Source: SIG701 sp045577175 (GTDB lineage: Bacteria; Bacillota; Clostridia; Oscillospirales; CAG-272). From it: 11,596 nucleotides of DNA. The notes under the pieces were generated by a model. The model was not told the origin of the DNA. It ran no database searches and was given only the letters and a program-made list of their open reading frames with translations. The position numbers and the translations under genes are program-made. The number at the start of each line of letters is the position of its first letter. Positions within the stretch are counted from its first letter, which is position 1. Positions 1 to 5,580 of this stretch are shown piece after piece. Location of the stretch: NCBI GenBank assembly GCA_045577175.1, contig JAZNHT010000040.1, positions 1-11,596 of the forward strand. The letters are read 5' to 3'.

Positions 1-127
1 CAAACTCTTTTATTTGCTCTTTTCGAAATCCTAAACGCTCACCTATTTGTCTTTGGCTATATCCTTGTTTTTGGAGTTCCGATATTTCTTTGGCATACTG
101 TTCGATGTGTCGATACTCTCTTGGCAT
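1..127 (-). CDS. IS3-family transposase OrfA, N-terminal part (runs off the window)
   Basis: Reading leftward from an ATG at 127-125, the first 42 codons begin MPREYRHIEQYAKEI and continue with a helix-turn-helix (GYSQRQIGERLGF, about residues 22-34). This start and HTH pattern is typical of OrfA of IS3-family elements in Firmicutes, which binds the element's ends and is usually joined to OrfB (the DDE transposase) by a frameshift. The start is supported by AGGAGG seven bases upstream. The reading frame is open to the window edge, so the rest of OrfA and OrfB lie outside. The codons are more A/T-rich than the chromosomal genes to the right, as expected for a mobile element. The family call rests on N-terminal resemblance only. 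Another HTH-bearing IS group is possible but less likely. Confidence 0.75.
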   Translation of the reverse strand, partial: MPREYRHIEQYAKEISELQKQGYSQRQIGERLGFRKEQIKEF

Positions 128-134
128 AAAATTT

Positions 135-173
135 CCTCCTATGGTAGATATATTTCTATTCTACCATAGGAGG
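135..173 (-). promoter_or_regulatory. Perfect 13-bp hairpin hiding the orfA ribosome-binding site
   Basis: CCTCCTATGGTAG at 135-147 and CTACCATAGGAGG at 161-173 are perfect inverted repeats separated by 13 bases. Read on the minus strand, the downstream arm contains the AGGAGG that serves orfA. A transcript entering from outside the element would carry both arms and could fold so that the ribosome-binding site is paired. The arrangement resembles the read-through protection known for IS10 and IS50. Confidence 0.8.
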
Positions 174-186
174 GCATTTTTTTCAA
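158..186 (-). promoter_or_regulatory. Promoter of the IS orfA
   Basis: On the minus strand there is TTGAAA at 186-181, a 17-base spacer, and TAGAAT at 163-158. Each box matches the sigma-A consensus at five of six positions. Transcription should start near 150-152, inside the loop of the adjacent hairpin, so the element's own message would lack the upstream arm and keep its ribosome-binding site free. The start point is inferred from spacing. Confidence 0.75.
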
Positions 187-220
187 TTGTCCGTTTTTTA
201 CGGACTTGTTCATACTCGGG

Positions 221-262
221 GGCAGTGTTTTTATTTTCAGGTAAAAACGCATGCCTGTTTTT
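221..262 (+). terminator. Possible intrinsic terminator with an interrupted stem
   Basis: GGCA (221-224) pairs with TGCC (252-255), and GTTTTTA (227-233) pairs with TAAAAAC (242-248). An asymmetric internal loop separates the two stems. A run of T's follows at 257-262. It points rightward, yet no plus-strand gene precedes it in the window. It may be left from a gene now beyond the IS, or be part of the leader of the next gene. Confidence 0.4.
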
Positions 263-322
263 TCCGTGCCCCTGTGGGAGGAATGAATTTTGTTTGGCGA
301 CAATTGGGGCAGGCGTTTTTCG

Positions 323-358
323 GTGCGTCGGCTTCGGTTGGCGCACTTTTTTATTTTT
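323..358 (+). terminator. Intrinsic terminator with UUCG tetraloop
   Basis: A ten-pair stem runs from 323-332 to 337-346, with G-U pairs in the middle. It is closed by the very stable C(UUCG)G tetraloop (loop at 333-336) and followed by TTTTTTATTTTT at 347-358. This is a textbook rho-independent terminator on the plus strand. It ends about 50 bases before the start of the membrane-protein gene, so it either closes an upstream transcription unit or acts as a leader terminator of that gene. Confidence 0.7.
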
Positions 359-409
359 GGGAGACGGCACACCCGCCGCCCCGACAACACAAACAAAAGG
401 AGTTTGAAA

Positions 410-1150
410 ATGGACGAAAAGGTTTTAATCAAAAGCGAACGGTATGACGTGAAGAAGATTATCAAAATCATGCTGATTATCGGCATCGTGTTATCCGTGC
501 TGGCTTCTATAATATGTATTTTTAATTCTATCAATTATTATAACAACAACTATGGCAAACACGTGCACAGTGAATATTGTTATATTTACGAGCGTTGGGA
601 TGAGGCTTTCGAAGATTGGTTTTATGGCGATGGCTTGCAAGAATCGAAAATGGATTGCCTTCCAGCTGTATACGGCAGTGCTTTCGCATATGCCTTATCA
701 GAATATTTTAATTTACAATTCTTTCTCTGCTTGATTCCTGTCGCCGCTGTTGCTTTAATCGAGGTTGTTGTTTTCCTTTGGCTTCATAGTTATGAATTAA
801 CCGTCACCGATAAACGGGTATACGGTAAAGCAGCATGGGGCAGGCGAGTTGACCTGCCCGTTGACTCTGTTTCTTCCATCGCTTTTTTGAAAACTTGGAA
901 AGGGGTTTCTGTCGCCACATCTTCGGGCAGAATTTCTTTCCGTGTGCTGAAAAACGCTTCTGCCATCTATGATACCCTGAACAATCTCCTGATCGAGCGT
1001 CAGCAGGCGAGGCAGAACGCTGCCGCACCGACCGTTGTTCAGCAGAGCGACAGCGCGGATCAGATCAAAAAATACAAGGAACTCCTTGACAGCGGTGTCA
1101 TCACGCAGGAAGAATTCGACGCGAAGAAAAAGCAGCTGCTCGGCCTTTGA
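410..1150 (+). CDS. Two-pass membrane protein with PH-like and C-terminal SHOCT domain
   Basis: Function unknown; 246 residues. ATG 410 is chosen because AAAGGAG lies seven bases upstream. An in-frame ATG at 290 would add 40 arginine-rich residues across the terminator and has no ribosome-binding site. The protein has a lysine-rich N-terminus, a hydrophobic helix at about 17-39, a Tyr/Asn/acidic stretch (40-100) probably outside the membrane, and a second helix at about 103-125. A bacterial PH-like domain follows at about 128-195 (ELTVTDKRVYGK, then VDLPVDSVSSI, then GRISFRVLKNA). After a Gln/Ala linker comes a SHOCT motif at 217-246 (IKKYKELLDSGVITQEEFDAKK), a short helical module often found at the ends of membrane proteins and thought to mediate oligomerisation. 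The first half is more A/T-rich than most genes here. I see no clear promoter between the terminator and the gene. Confidence 0.85.
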   Translation: MDEKVLIKSERYDVKKIIKIMLIIGIVLSVLASIICIFNSINYYNNNYGKHVHSEYCYIYERWDEAFEDWFYGDGLQESKMDCLPAVYGSAFAYALSEYFNLQFFLCLIPVAAVALIEVVVFLWLHSYELTVTDKRVYGKAAWGRRVDLPVDSVSSIAFLKTWKGVSVATSSGRISFRVLKNASAIYDTLNNLLIERQQARQNAAAPTVVQQSDSADQIKKYKELLDSGVITQEEFDAKKKQLLGL

Positions 1151-1183
1151 TCTATCGGGACTGCCCACACCGAAACGGTCCTA

Positions 1184-1221
1184 CATAAGAAAAAACGGCA
1201 TCCGAATTTCGGGTGCCGTTT
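1184..1221. terminator. Terminator-like repeat, copy 1
   Basis: The motif begins CATAAGAAAAAACGGCATCC. Eleven pairs (1194-1204 with 1210-1220, one G-U) close a five-base loop. On the minus strand the stem is followed by TTTTTTCTTATG, a good U-tract. On the plus strand only three T's follow, so it would end transcription of the membrane-protein gene weakly. It nearly repeats the hairpin 287 bases further on. Confidence 0.6.
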
Positions 1222-1231
1222 GTCGTACCCC

Positions 1232-1452
1232 GTAGGGCGGGGGCTTGCTCCCGCCGCCAATGCGGGACGTCGAAGGCGCCGTCCCCTACGGGAAAGCGCA
1301 TATTTTTTGTAGGGGCTGGCACCCACTTTATTTCGGCAAAAGACGTTACTGTAGGGGAGCATTCCATATGCTCCCCAAAATCGAGCGGATATAGAATCCG
1401 CCCTTACAAATACGGTCGTCAGCAATGCGGCGGGAGTAAACCCCCGCCCTAC
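1232..1452. repeat. 221-bp palindrome-rich intergenic repeat (MITE/REP-like)
   Basis: The ends, 1232-1256 and 1428-1452, are inverted copies of each other over 25 bases with two differences. The outermost 12 (GTAGGGCGGGGG / CCCCCGCCCTAC) are identical. Inside is a row of hairpins: 1238-1256 (GGCGGG...CCCGCC type), GGGACG...CGTCCC at about 1264-1285, GGGGAGCAT at 1354-1362 with ATGCTCCCC at 1368-1376, GCGGAT at 1385-1390 with ATCCGC at 1396-1401, and GGCGGG at 1429-1434 with CCCGCC at 1443-1448. Units open with GTAGGGG-like and close with CCCCTAC-like sequence (1232/1289, 1351/1407), about 57-58 bases each. There is no credible coding sequence. This block and its flanking hairpins fill the whole 368-base gene-free stretch 1151-1518. 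Confidence 0.75.
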
Positions 1453-1470
1453 AAACATCCACCCGTTTTG

Positions 1471-1506
1471 CATAAGAAAAAACGCCATCCGAAATCGGAT
1501 GGCGTT
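1471..1506 (-). terminator. Rubrerythrin terminator (copy 2 of the repeated motif)
   Basis: A perfect 11-pair stem (1481-1491 with 1496-1506) has a four-base loop and is followed on the minus strand by TTTTTTCTTATG. It lies 13 bases past the rubrerythrin stop, the expected place for the terminator of the perR-rbr operon. Positions 1471-1492 match copy 1 (1184-1205) at 21 of 22 bases. Confidence 0.85.
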
Positions 1507-1518
1507 TCGTTTGTTTTA

Positions 1519-2052
1519 TCAGTAGTTCTCTTTGCGAACCTCGAAGTAGCTCTGCGGATGTGCGCAAACAGGGCACATCTGGGGAGCCTTCTTGCCGATG
1601 ACGAGGTGACCGCAGTTGCGGCACTCCCACATCGTCTCCTCAGCCTTCTCAAATACCTTCTGCATCTCTACGTTGTTCAGAAGGGCGAGGTAGCGCTCCT
1701 CATGGGACTTCTCAATCTTCGCAACGAGACGGAACTTTGCAGCGATGGCGGTGAAGCCCTCCTCCTCTGCTTCCTTTGCGAAGGTGTCGTACATGTCGGT
1801 CCACTCGTAGTTCTCACCCTCGGCGGCAGCCTTCAGATTTGCAGCGGTGTCGCCCAGCGCACCGAGCTCCTTGAACCACATCTTAGCGTGCTCTTTCTCG
1901 TTGTTCGCGGTTGCCTCGAAGATCGCGGCGATCTGCTCAAAGCCTTCCTTCTTTGCTACGGATGCGAAATAGGTGTACTTGTTTCTTGCCTGGGATTCAC
2001 CGGCGAAAGCCGCCTGCAGATTTTTTTCGGTCTTGGATCCTTTGAGTTCCAT
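1519..2052 (-). CDS. rbr: Rubrerythrin
   Basis: Non-haem di-iron peroxidase of 177 residues. It reduces hydrogen peroxide to water in the cytoplasm of anaerobes, taking electrons through its own rubredoxin-like domain. The N-terminal four-helix ferritin-like domain (about 1-135) carries the di-iron ligands: E19 (in GESQARNKY), E52-x-x-H55 (NNEKEHA), a Glu in the 94-98 cluster (KEAEEEGF), and E114-x-x-H117 (IEKSHEERY). The C-terminal rubredoxin-like knuckle (about 140-173) has C144-x2-C147 and C160-x2-C163. All key residues and the full length are present. AAGGAG (2065-2060) lies seven bases before ATG. The gene is 30 bases downstream of perR on the same strand, with no promoter visible between them, and ends at a strong terminator, so it should be co-transcribed and peroxide-inducible through PerR. 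Confidence 0.97.
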   Translation of the reverse strand: MELKGSKTEKNLQAAFAGESQARNKYTYFASVAKKEGFEQIAAIFEATANNEKEHAKMWFKELGALGDTAANLKAAAEGENYEWTDMYDTFAKEAEEEGFTAIAAKFRLVAKIEKSHEERYLALLNNVEMQKVFEKAEETMWECRNCGHLVIGKKAPQMCPVCAHPQSYFEVRKENY

Positions 2053-2082
2053 AATGTTTCTCCTTATTTAATGAAATATTTT

Positions 2083-2454
2083 TTATGGTTTTGCCGCAGC
2101 GCGGCAAGCGGGACAAAGGGAATGAACAGTCAGATCGTAGGAAAGGATGTCTGCATCGCCTTGCTTTTCAATGTATTCATGCAGTCCGTCGATAATGACA
2201 TCGCTGATCGCACCGCACCGGTCACACAGCCGGTGATCGTGACGGACAAACATCTTGTCGTACCGATCCGTTTGATCCTTGATGCTGATCTTTTCGATCA
2301 TCTTCTGCTCGCAGAGGTAATTCAAACTGTTGTAAATCGTAGCGAGAGCGATTTCGGGCATTTGATTTTTCGCTTCGTGAAAAATCTCTTCCGCAGTCAG
2401 ATGCTGTTCTGTCGTTTGCACGATTTTTAATACCAAAGCGCGTTGTTTCGTCAT
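2083..2454 (-). CDS. perR: PerR-type Fur-family peroxide-sensing repressor
   Basis: 123 residues. The winged helix holds TAEEIFHEAK and the recognition segment IALATIYNSLNYL. The structural zinc site is complete: C77-x2-C80 and C114-x2-C117. The regulatory metal site matches Bacillus PerR residue for residue: H18 (H37), D66 (D85), H72 (H91), H74 (H93) and D85 (D104). Asp at the last position is typical of PerR; Fur proteins have Glu. In PerR, iron-catalysed oxidation of the two His residues by peroxide releases the repressor from DNA. The start is fixed by GGAGAGGAG just upstream, and an in-frame TAA inside the operator excludes extension. The protein therefore lacks the first helix (about 19 residues) of Bacillus PerR. 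It is first in an operon with rubrerythrin and probably represses itself. Confidence 0.92.
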   Translation of the reverse strand: MTKQRALVLKIVQTTEQHLTAEEIFHEAKNQMPEIALATIYNSLNYLCEQKMIEKISIKDQTDRYDKMFVRHDHRLCDRCGAISDVIIDGLHEYIEKQGDADILSYDLTVHSLCPACRAAAKP

Positions 2455-2477
2455 GCTCTCCTCTCCGATTTGTGTGA

Positions 2478-2494
2478 TTTAGAATTGTTCTAAA
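2478..2494. promoter_or_regulatory. Per box 1 (promoter-proximal operator)
   Basis: TTTAGAATTGTTCTAAA is a perfect palindrome. Its 15-base core TTAGAATTGTTCTAA (2479-2493) has the 7-1-7 layout of the Bacillus Per box TTATAATNATTATAA and agrees at 11 of 14 defined positions. It starts a few bases downstream of the -10 box and covers the predicted transcription start, a position that would block RNA polymerase. The same TAA is the in-frame stop that sets the perR start. Confidence 0.8.
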
Positions 2495-2497
2495 TAT

Positions 2498-2525
2498 ATT
2501 ATACACGATTTTTTTCGTTTGTCAA
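2498..2525 (-). promoter_or_regulatory. Promoter of the perR-rbr operon
   Basis: On the minus strand a perfect TTGACA (2525-2520) is followed, after 16 bases, by a perfect TATAAT (2503-2498). The start of transcription should fall near 2490, inside Per box 1, giving a leader of about 36 bases before perR. The near-consensus strength fits a promoter held down by a repressor. Confidence 0.88.
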
Positions 2526-2529
2526 TACC

Positions 2530-2550
2530 TTTTTAGAAATATTCTAAAAA
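2530..2550. promoter_or_regulatory. Per box 2 (upstream operator)
   Basis: A perfect 9-3-9 palindrome with core TTAGAAATATTCTAA (2533-2547) agrees with the Per-box consensus at 11 of 14 positions. It sits just upstream of the -35 box. The centres of the two boxes are 54 bases apart, close to five helical turns, so PerR dimers would lie on about the same face of the DNA on both sides of the promoter. Confidence 0.78.
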
Positions 2551-2568
2551 AATTTTTGTGGAGGTTTT

Positions 2569-5319
2569 TCACATCTCAATCGGCCGGAGCGAAAGCAGGC
2601 GATCAGGAGCGCAGAAGCGCACGGGCGCGCCGTTTGTCGGCAAGAATCGCACAAGCGTGCGGAGCACGCGGCGTACCTCCTCCAGCTCAGTCAGAGACGC
2701 GCTTTCCAAATATCCGTTGTGGATAATGCGGTTGAGCAGCTTTTTCTGCTGGGTGATTTTTTTGTGGGAGGCTCGTTTGGCAAGCGTTTCCGCGTCCTCC
2801 GTCAAAGATTCGAGCGTTTGGGTGATTTCCGCATCTGTGCGGTTTTGCGTGCGTGCAAGCATCAGCGTAAGCATACGTCTGTCCAGCGCACGGACGGTTG
2901 GGGAATCTTTACCGGGAGGCAAAAGCGGCGCAAGATCGCGGCAGAGCTTCTGCACATCCGTCTCTGTCAACACGGTGAGTGCGGCGGCTTTCGCGTAGTG
3001 ATCGAGTGCTTGCGCATGACGGCGTGCGGCAAAGGTATCCCGTTTCACCGTGCGCAGTCGCGCGGTGATCTCGCGGATTGTATCCTGTCTGAGTTGTTCG
3101 CAGATGTTGGCGTATCGGAGGGATTGCAGCTCCGCCGCAAGACGGACGCGCAGGGCGAAAATGCTCTCCGTATCCGATTGGGGGATTCTTCGGTGATCGG
3201 TCGGCGTACTGCCGTACGTTTCGAAATTCCGGCACAGATCGAGCACGAAAAAGTCCGTTTTTCCCTCGCATTTGCGCATACCGCGTCCGAGCATCCGCCA
3301 GAACTGCGAACGGGAGGCTGCTTTTGTGAAAAACACAAGATTCCGAACGGAGGGAATGTCCACACCGTCATGCAAAAGATCGTGCGACAGGGCGATCTGC
3401 GGCATACCGTCCGTCTTTGCGAAATCATGAAGCAGGGAATCGGTGTAATTCGTGTCAAGATCGATTACGCGGCAGAAGTGCGGCGGTGCGTCGGGGTACA
3501 GTTTGCCGAACAGCTCGTAGATTACCTCGGAGTGAAAATGACTCTCCGTGAAGAGGATCGTTTTTGCGGGCAGAGCGTTTTTCGTAATCCCCTCACGGCA
3601 CAGTGTTTCAAGCATCAGACGCACGGTGTCCTCGTTGCAGTATTTCGTCAGCATGTCCTCCGCAGGAATTTTCTGCGGCGGGCGCAGTCCTGAATTACGG
3701 AAGGAAGCATCAAACGCCTTCCGCTGTACGGCGTCCAGCTCTGACGCGGAGATTCCGTTTTCCAAGGAGTTCAGCCTGCACGCATACGCGCGCATAGGCG
3801 CAATATAGCCGTCCGCTATCGCCTGGGCGTGCGGATAGGAGAACACGGCATCCTCACCGGCAGGGGTGGAGGAGAGAAACAGCGTGCGTGCGTCAAACGT
3901 ATCGAAAATGCTGCGGTATTTGTCCATGATGCGGCTGTCCGCCTCATCGCAGAGGATCAGATCAAAATGCCCGGGTGTGAACAGGTGCGCGCCGTCCCCG
4001 TCGTACAGATCGTCCGCGTCGGCGAGGACACCCTCGTACGTTGCCGCGAGGAAATCACATTTGGCGACATCCTTGCCTCCGGACAGCGAGGCACAGCGCA
4101 GCGAGGTGATCTCCCGACATTCGCGGAGCGTCTGCTGTACGAGCAGATCGCTTTCGGTGAGGTATAGGATGCTTTGCGCGAAACCCGCGCGGCAGAGTGC
4201 ATCCGCACAGGCGATGGCGACGCGCGTTTTTCCCGTCGCAGGTGCCATGGAGAGGGAAGCACTCCGCTTTTTCTCCTCTAAAAAGGTGCGGAGCACGGCA
4301 TTCACCGCTTCTTTCTGGTACGGTCTGTCCGTCAGGAATGCCTTGGGCGGCTGTGCCGTTTTGCGCATCTCGCACATCCGCTTCAGGCGGAGCAGATCGG
4401 CTTTCGAGAAAACTCCGGCAACCTTGCGCTCCGCTTCACAGCTGTCCTGCCAGATACGCGTATCCGTGCCGCTTGTCAGAAAGAGGATCGGGCGCGTCCC
4501 GTGCTTTTTTTCGAGTGCATCGGCGTACAGCTTCGCCTGCTGCCGTCCGATTGCCGGATCGTCTCCTGCCGCCTGTGATTCGACGACGGCAAGCGGTACC
4601 TTTCCGTCAAACAGGACGTAATCGGCATATCCGACGCCGCTGCCGCCGGCGAGGTTGTCGATGCGGTACTCGTACAGACAGTCTATGCCGATATGCCATC
4701 CGGCATACGCAAGATCAGTCTCAATGTACAGACGGCGTGTGTCCGCCTCGCTCAGCCTGGACATATCGGCGGCTTCGGGCTGTGCAGACTGAACCTCTCC
4801 CGTTTGTGCGCGAAGCATTCGCTTGAGCGTGCGGTTTTCGCGGATGATCTCCGCGATGCGTGCGCTGTCCAGCGCTTCCGTTACGATTTCCTCCTCCGCA
4901 GAGAGCAACAGATCGTCATACGGATACGGCGAGGTGGGTGCCCCGTATCGTTTCGCCACGAAATTTTCAAAATCGAACAGGTGCCTGAGCGCGAGCGCGG
5001 TCTGCTCTTTTGTTACGGAGGCAGGATGATGCGCGGCGTTATTTCCGACACGGCGGATGAACTCCAGCTTTTCGGCAAGCTCCCGATTGACAGCGGAGCG
5101 GAAGGACGGCGTATCGAGCAGAGCGGCAAGGGCGGTTCGCTTCGGCTCCGTCAGCCGTTTGTCCGTCTCGTACATCCATTTGACGGTAAGCTCCATGGCG
5201 CGGCGCACATTTACTGCACAGGCGGCGGTGTCGATCGGAAAAATCGTTTCCGCGGCGGCGGCAGCCCCCGCAAACGAAGAAAACCGCTTCTCCGCACGGA
5301 GAAAATCAAAATTGGTCAT
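2569..5319 (-). CDS. HsdR-like SF2 helicase with DUF4145-type N-terminus and altered nuclease motif
   Basis: 916 residues, related to type I restriction R subunits (EcoEI/EcoR124I type), which translocate DNA with ATP and cut it. Order: DUF4145-like helical region (about 10-125, GNNAAHHPASVTKEQ); short coiled coil (about 150-172); HsdR-type nuclease domain (about 195-295, AGW...YADYVLFDGKVPLAVVES...GRQQAKLYADALE); SF2 helicase (about 328-700); HsdR-like C-terminal region (about 720-905). Helicase motifs: I, APATGKT at 359-365; II, DEAD at 458-461; III, SSTP at 483-486; V, GVDIP at 652-656; VI, FWRMLGRGMR at 673-682. Oddities: the nuclease triad is D233...E247-S-Q249, with Gln where the catalytic Lys belongs; motif I has Ala for the usual Gly; motif III is SSTP instead of TATP. 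No HsdM or HsdS gene lies nearby. AAAGGAGG (5334-5327) supports the start. Confidence 0.85.
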   Translation of the reverse strand: MTNFDFLRAEKRFSSFAGAAAAAETIFPIDTAACAVNVRRAMELTVKWMYETDKRLTEPKRTALAALLDTPSFRSAVNRELAEKLEFIRRVGNNAAHHPASVTKEQTALALRHLFDFENFVAKRYGAPTSPYPYDDLLLSAEEEIVTEALDSARIAEIIRENRTLKRMLRAQTGEVQSAQPEAADMSRLSEADTRRLYIETDLAYAGWHIGIDCLYEYRIDNLAGGSGVGYADYVLFDGKVPLAVVESQAAGDDPAIGRQQAKLYADALEKKHGTRPILFLTSGTDTRIWQDSCEAERKVAGVFSKADLLRLKRMCEMRKTAQPPKAFLTDRPYQKEAVNAVLRTFLEEKKRSASLSMAPATGKTRVAIACADALCRAGFAQSILYLTESDLLVQQTLRECREITSLRCASLSGGKDVAKCDFLAATYEGVLADADDLYDGDGAHLFTPGHFDLILCDEADSRIMDKYRSIFDTFDARTLFLSSTPAGEDAVFSYPHAQAIADGYIAPMRAYACRLNSLENGISASELDAVQRKAFDASFRNSGLRPPQKIPAEDMLTKYCNEDTVRLMLETLCREGITKNALPAKTILFTESHFHSEVIYELFGKLYPDAPPHFCRVIDLDTNYTDSLLHDFAKTDGMPQIALSHDLLHDGVDIPSVRNLVFFTKAASRSQFWRMLGRGMRKCEGKTDFFVLDLCRNFETYGSTPTDHRRIPQSDTESIFALRVRLAAELQSLRYANICEQLRQDTIREITARLRTVKRDTFAARRHAQALDHYAKAAALTVLTETDVQKLCRDLAPLLPPGKDSPTVRALDRRMLTLMLARTQNRTDAEITQTLESLTEDAETLAKRASHKKITQQKKLLNRIIHNGYLESASLTELEEVRRVLRTLVRFLPTNGAPVRFCAPDRLLSLRPIEM

Positions 5320-5351
5320 GTGTCCGCCTCCTTTCCGATATTTATGTACCT

Positions 5352-5380
5352 ATTATATAACATTCCCGTGACAAAATAAA
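5352..5380 (-). promoter_or_regulatory. Possible promoter of the HsdR-like gene
   Basis: On the minus strand TATAAT (5357-5352) sits in the A/T-rich run TGTTATATAAT, which also offers a TG-extended TATATA. The -35 element is poor: TTTATT at 5380-5375 with a 17-base spacer. The -10 call is fair and the -35 call weak. The leader would be about 25-30 bases. Confidence 0.45.
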
Positions 5381-5514
5381 GAGGATTTTTTGAACAGGCT
5401 GAAAAATCGGAGGATTTCTCCTTTTCAAACAGGGAAAGATTCCACAAAAACGGTGCCGATTTTGAAAATGCCGCCGCCAATTGTGACGTCTTTTTGAAAG
5501 ATTTACAAAAGTCC

Positions 5515-5543
5515 TTTTCAAATCGGGGAAAATGTGGTATACT
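5515..5543 (+). promoter_or_regulatory. Promoter of the PHP-mutS-lrp-aminotransferase cluster
   Basis: TTTTCA (5515-5520), 17 bases, then TATACT (5538-5543), with TGG immediately before it forming an extended -10. This is the best match upstream of 5581. It lies in the 261-base divergent spacer 5320-5580, which otherwise shows only A/T-rich sequence and short imperfect repeats of a CCTTTTCAAA type (about 5420 and 5513). Confidence 0.65.
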
Positions 5544-5580
5544 TGTCTTTGTATATCGGTCAGATGAAAGGGGAGAGAAT

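Larger units (their letters stand above)
128..213 (-). mobile_element. Left-end region of the IS3-type element
   Basis: This is the non-coding leader between orfA and the flanking chromosome. It holds the orfA promoter and hairpin, and a second small inverted repeat, GTCCGT (189-194) and ACGGAC (200-205), around five T's. Such a GTCCG-containing sequence could belong to the terminal inverted repeat. IS3 elements usually end in TG...CA, and a CA at 212-213 or nearby could be the tip. The right end is outside the window, so neither the exact boundary nor a target duplication can be fixed. Confidence 0.45.

Noticed and set aside
290..409. Extension of the membrane protein to an upstream ATG at 290
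   Set aside because: It would run through the UUCG terminator, adds an arginine-rich stretch unlike the rest, and has no ribosome-binding site; ATG 410 has AAAGGAG.
1151..1518. CRISPR array in the repeat-rich gap
   Set aside because: Repeats are palindromic units of varied sequence with inverted ends, not identical direct repeats with unique spacers, and no cas gene is present.
1213..2430. Long plus-strand reading frame of 405 codons
   Set aside because: It is antisense to rubrerythrin and perR and crosses the palindromic repeat. It has no family resemblance and arises from G/C-rich codon bias.
2719..3693. Plus-strand reading frame of 324 codons
   Set aside because: It is antisense to the HsdR-like gene, whose conserved motifs settle the coding strand.
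2569..5319. Complete type I restriction-modification system
   Set aside because: Only an R-like subunit is present; no methylase or specificity gene lies on either side within the window.
5320..5580. Riboswitch or small RNA in the divergent spacer
   Set aside because: Apart from the two promoters I see only short imperfect A/T-rich repeats and no recognisable aptamer or stable fold.
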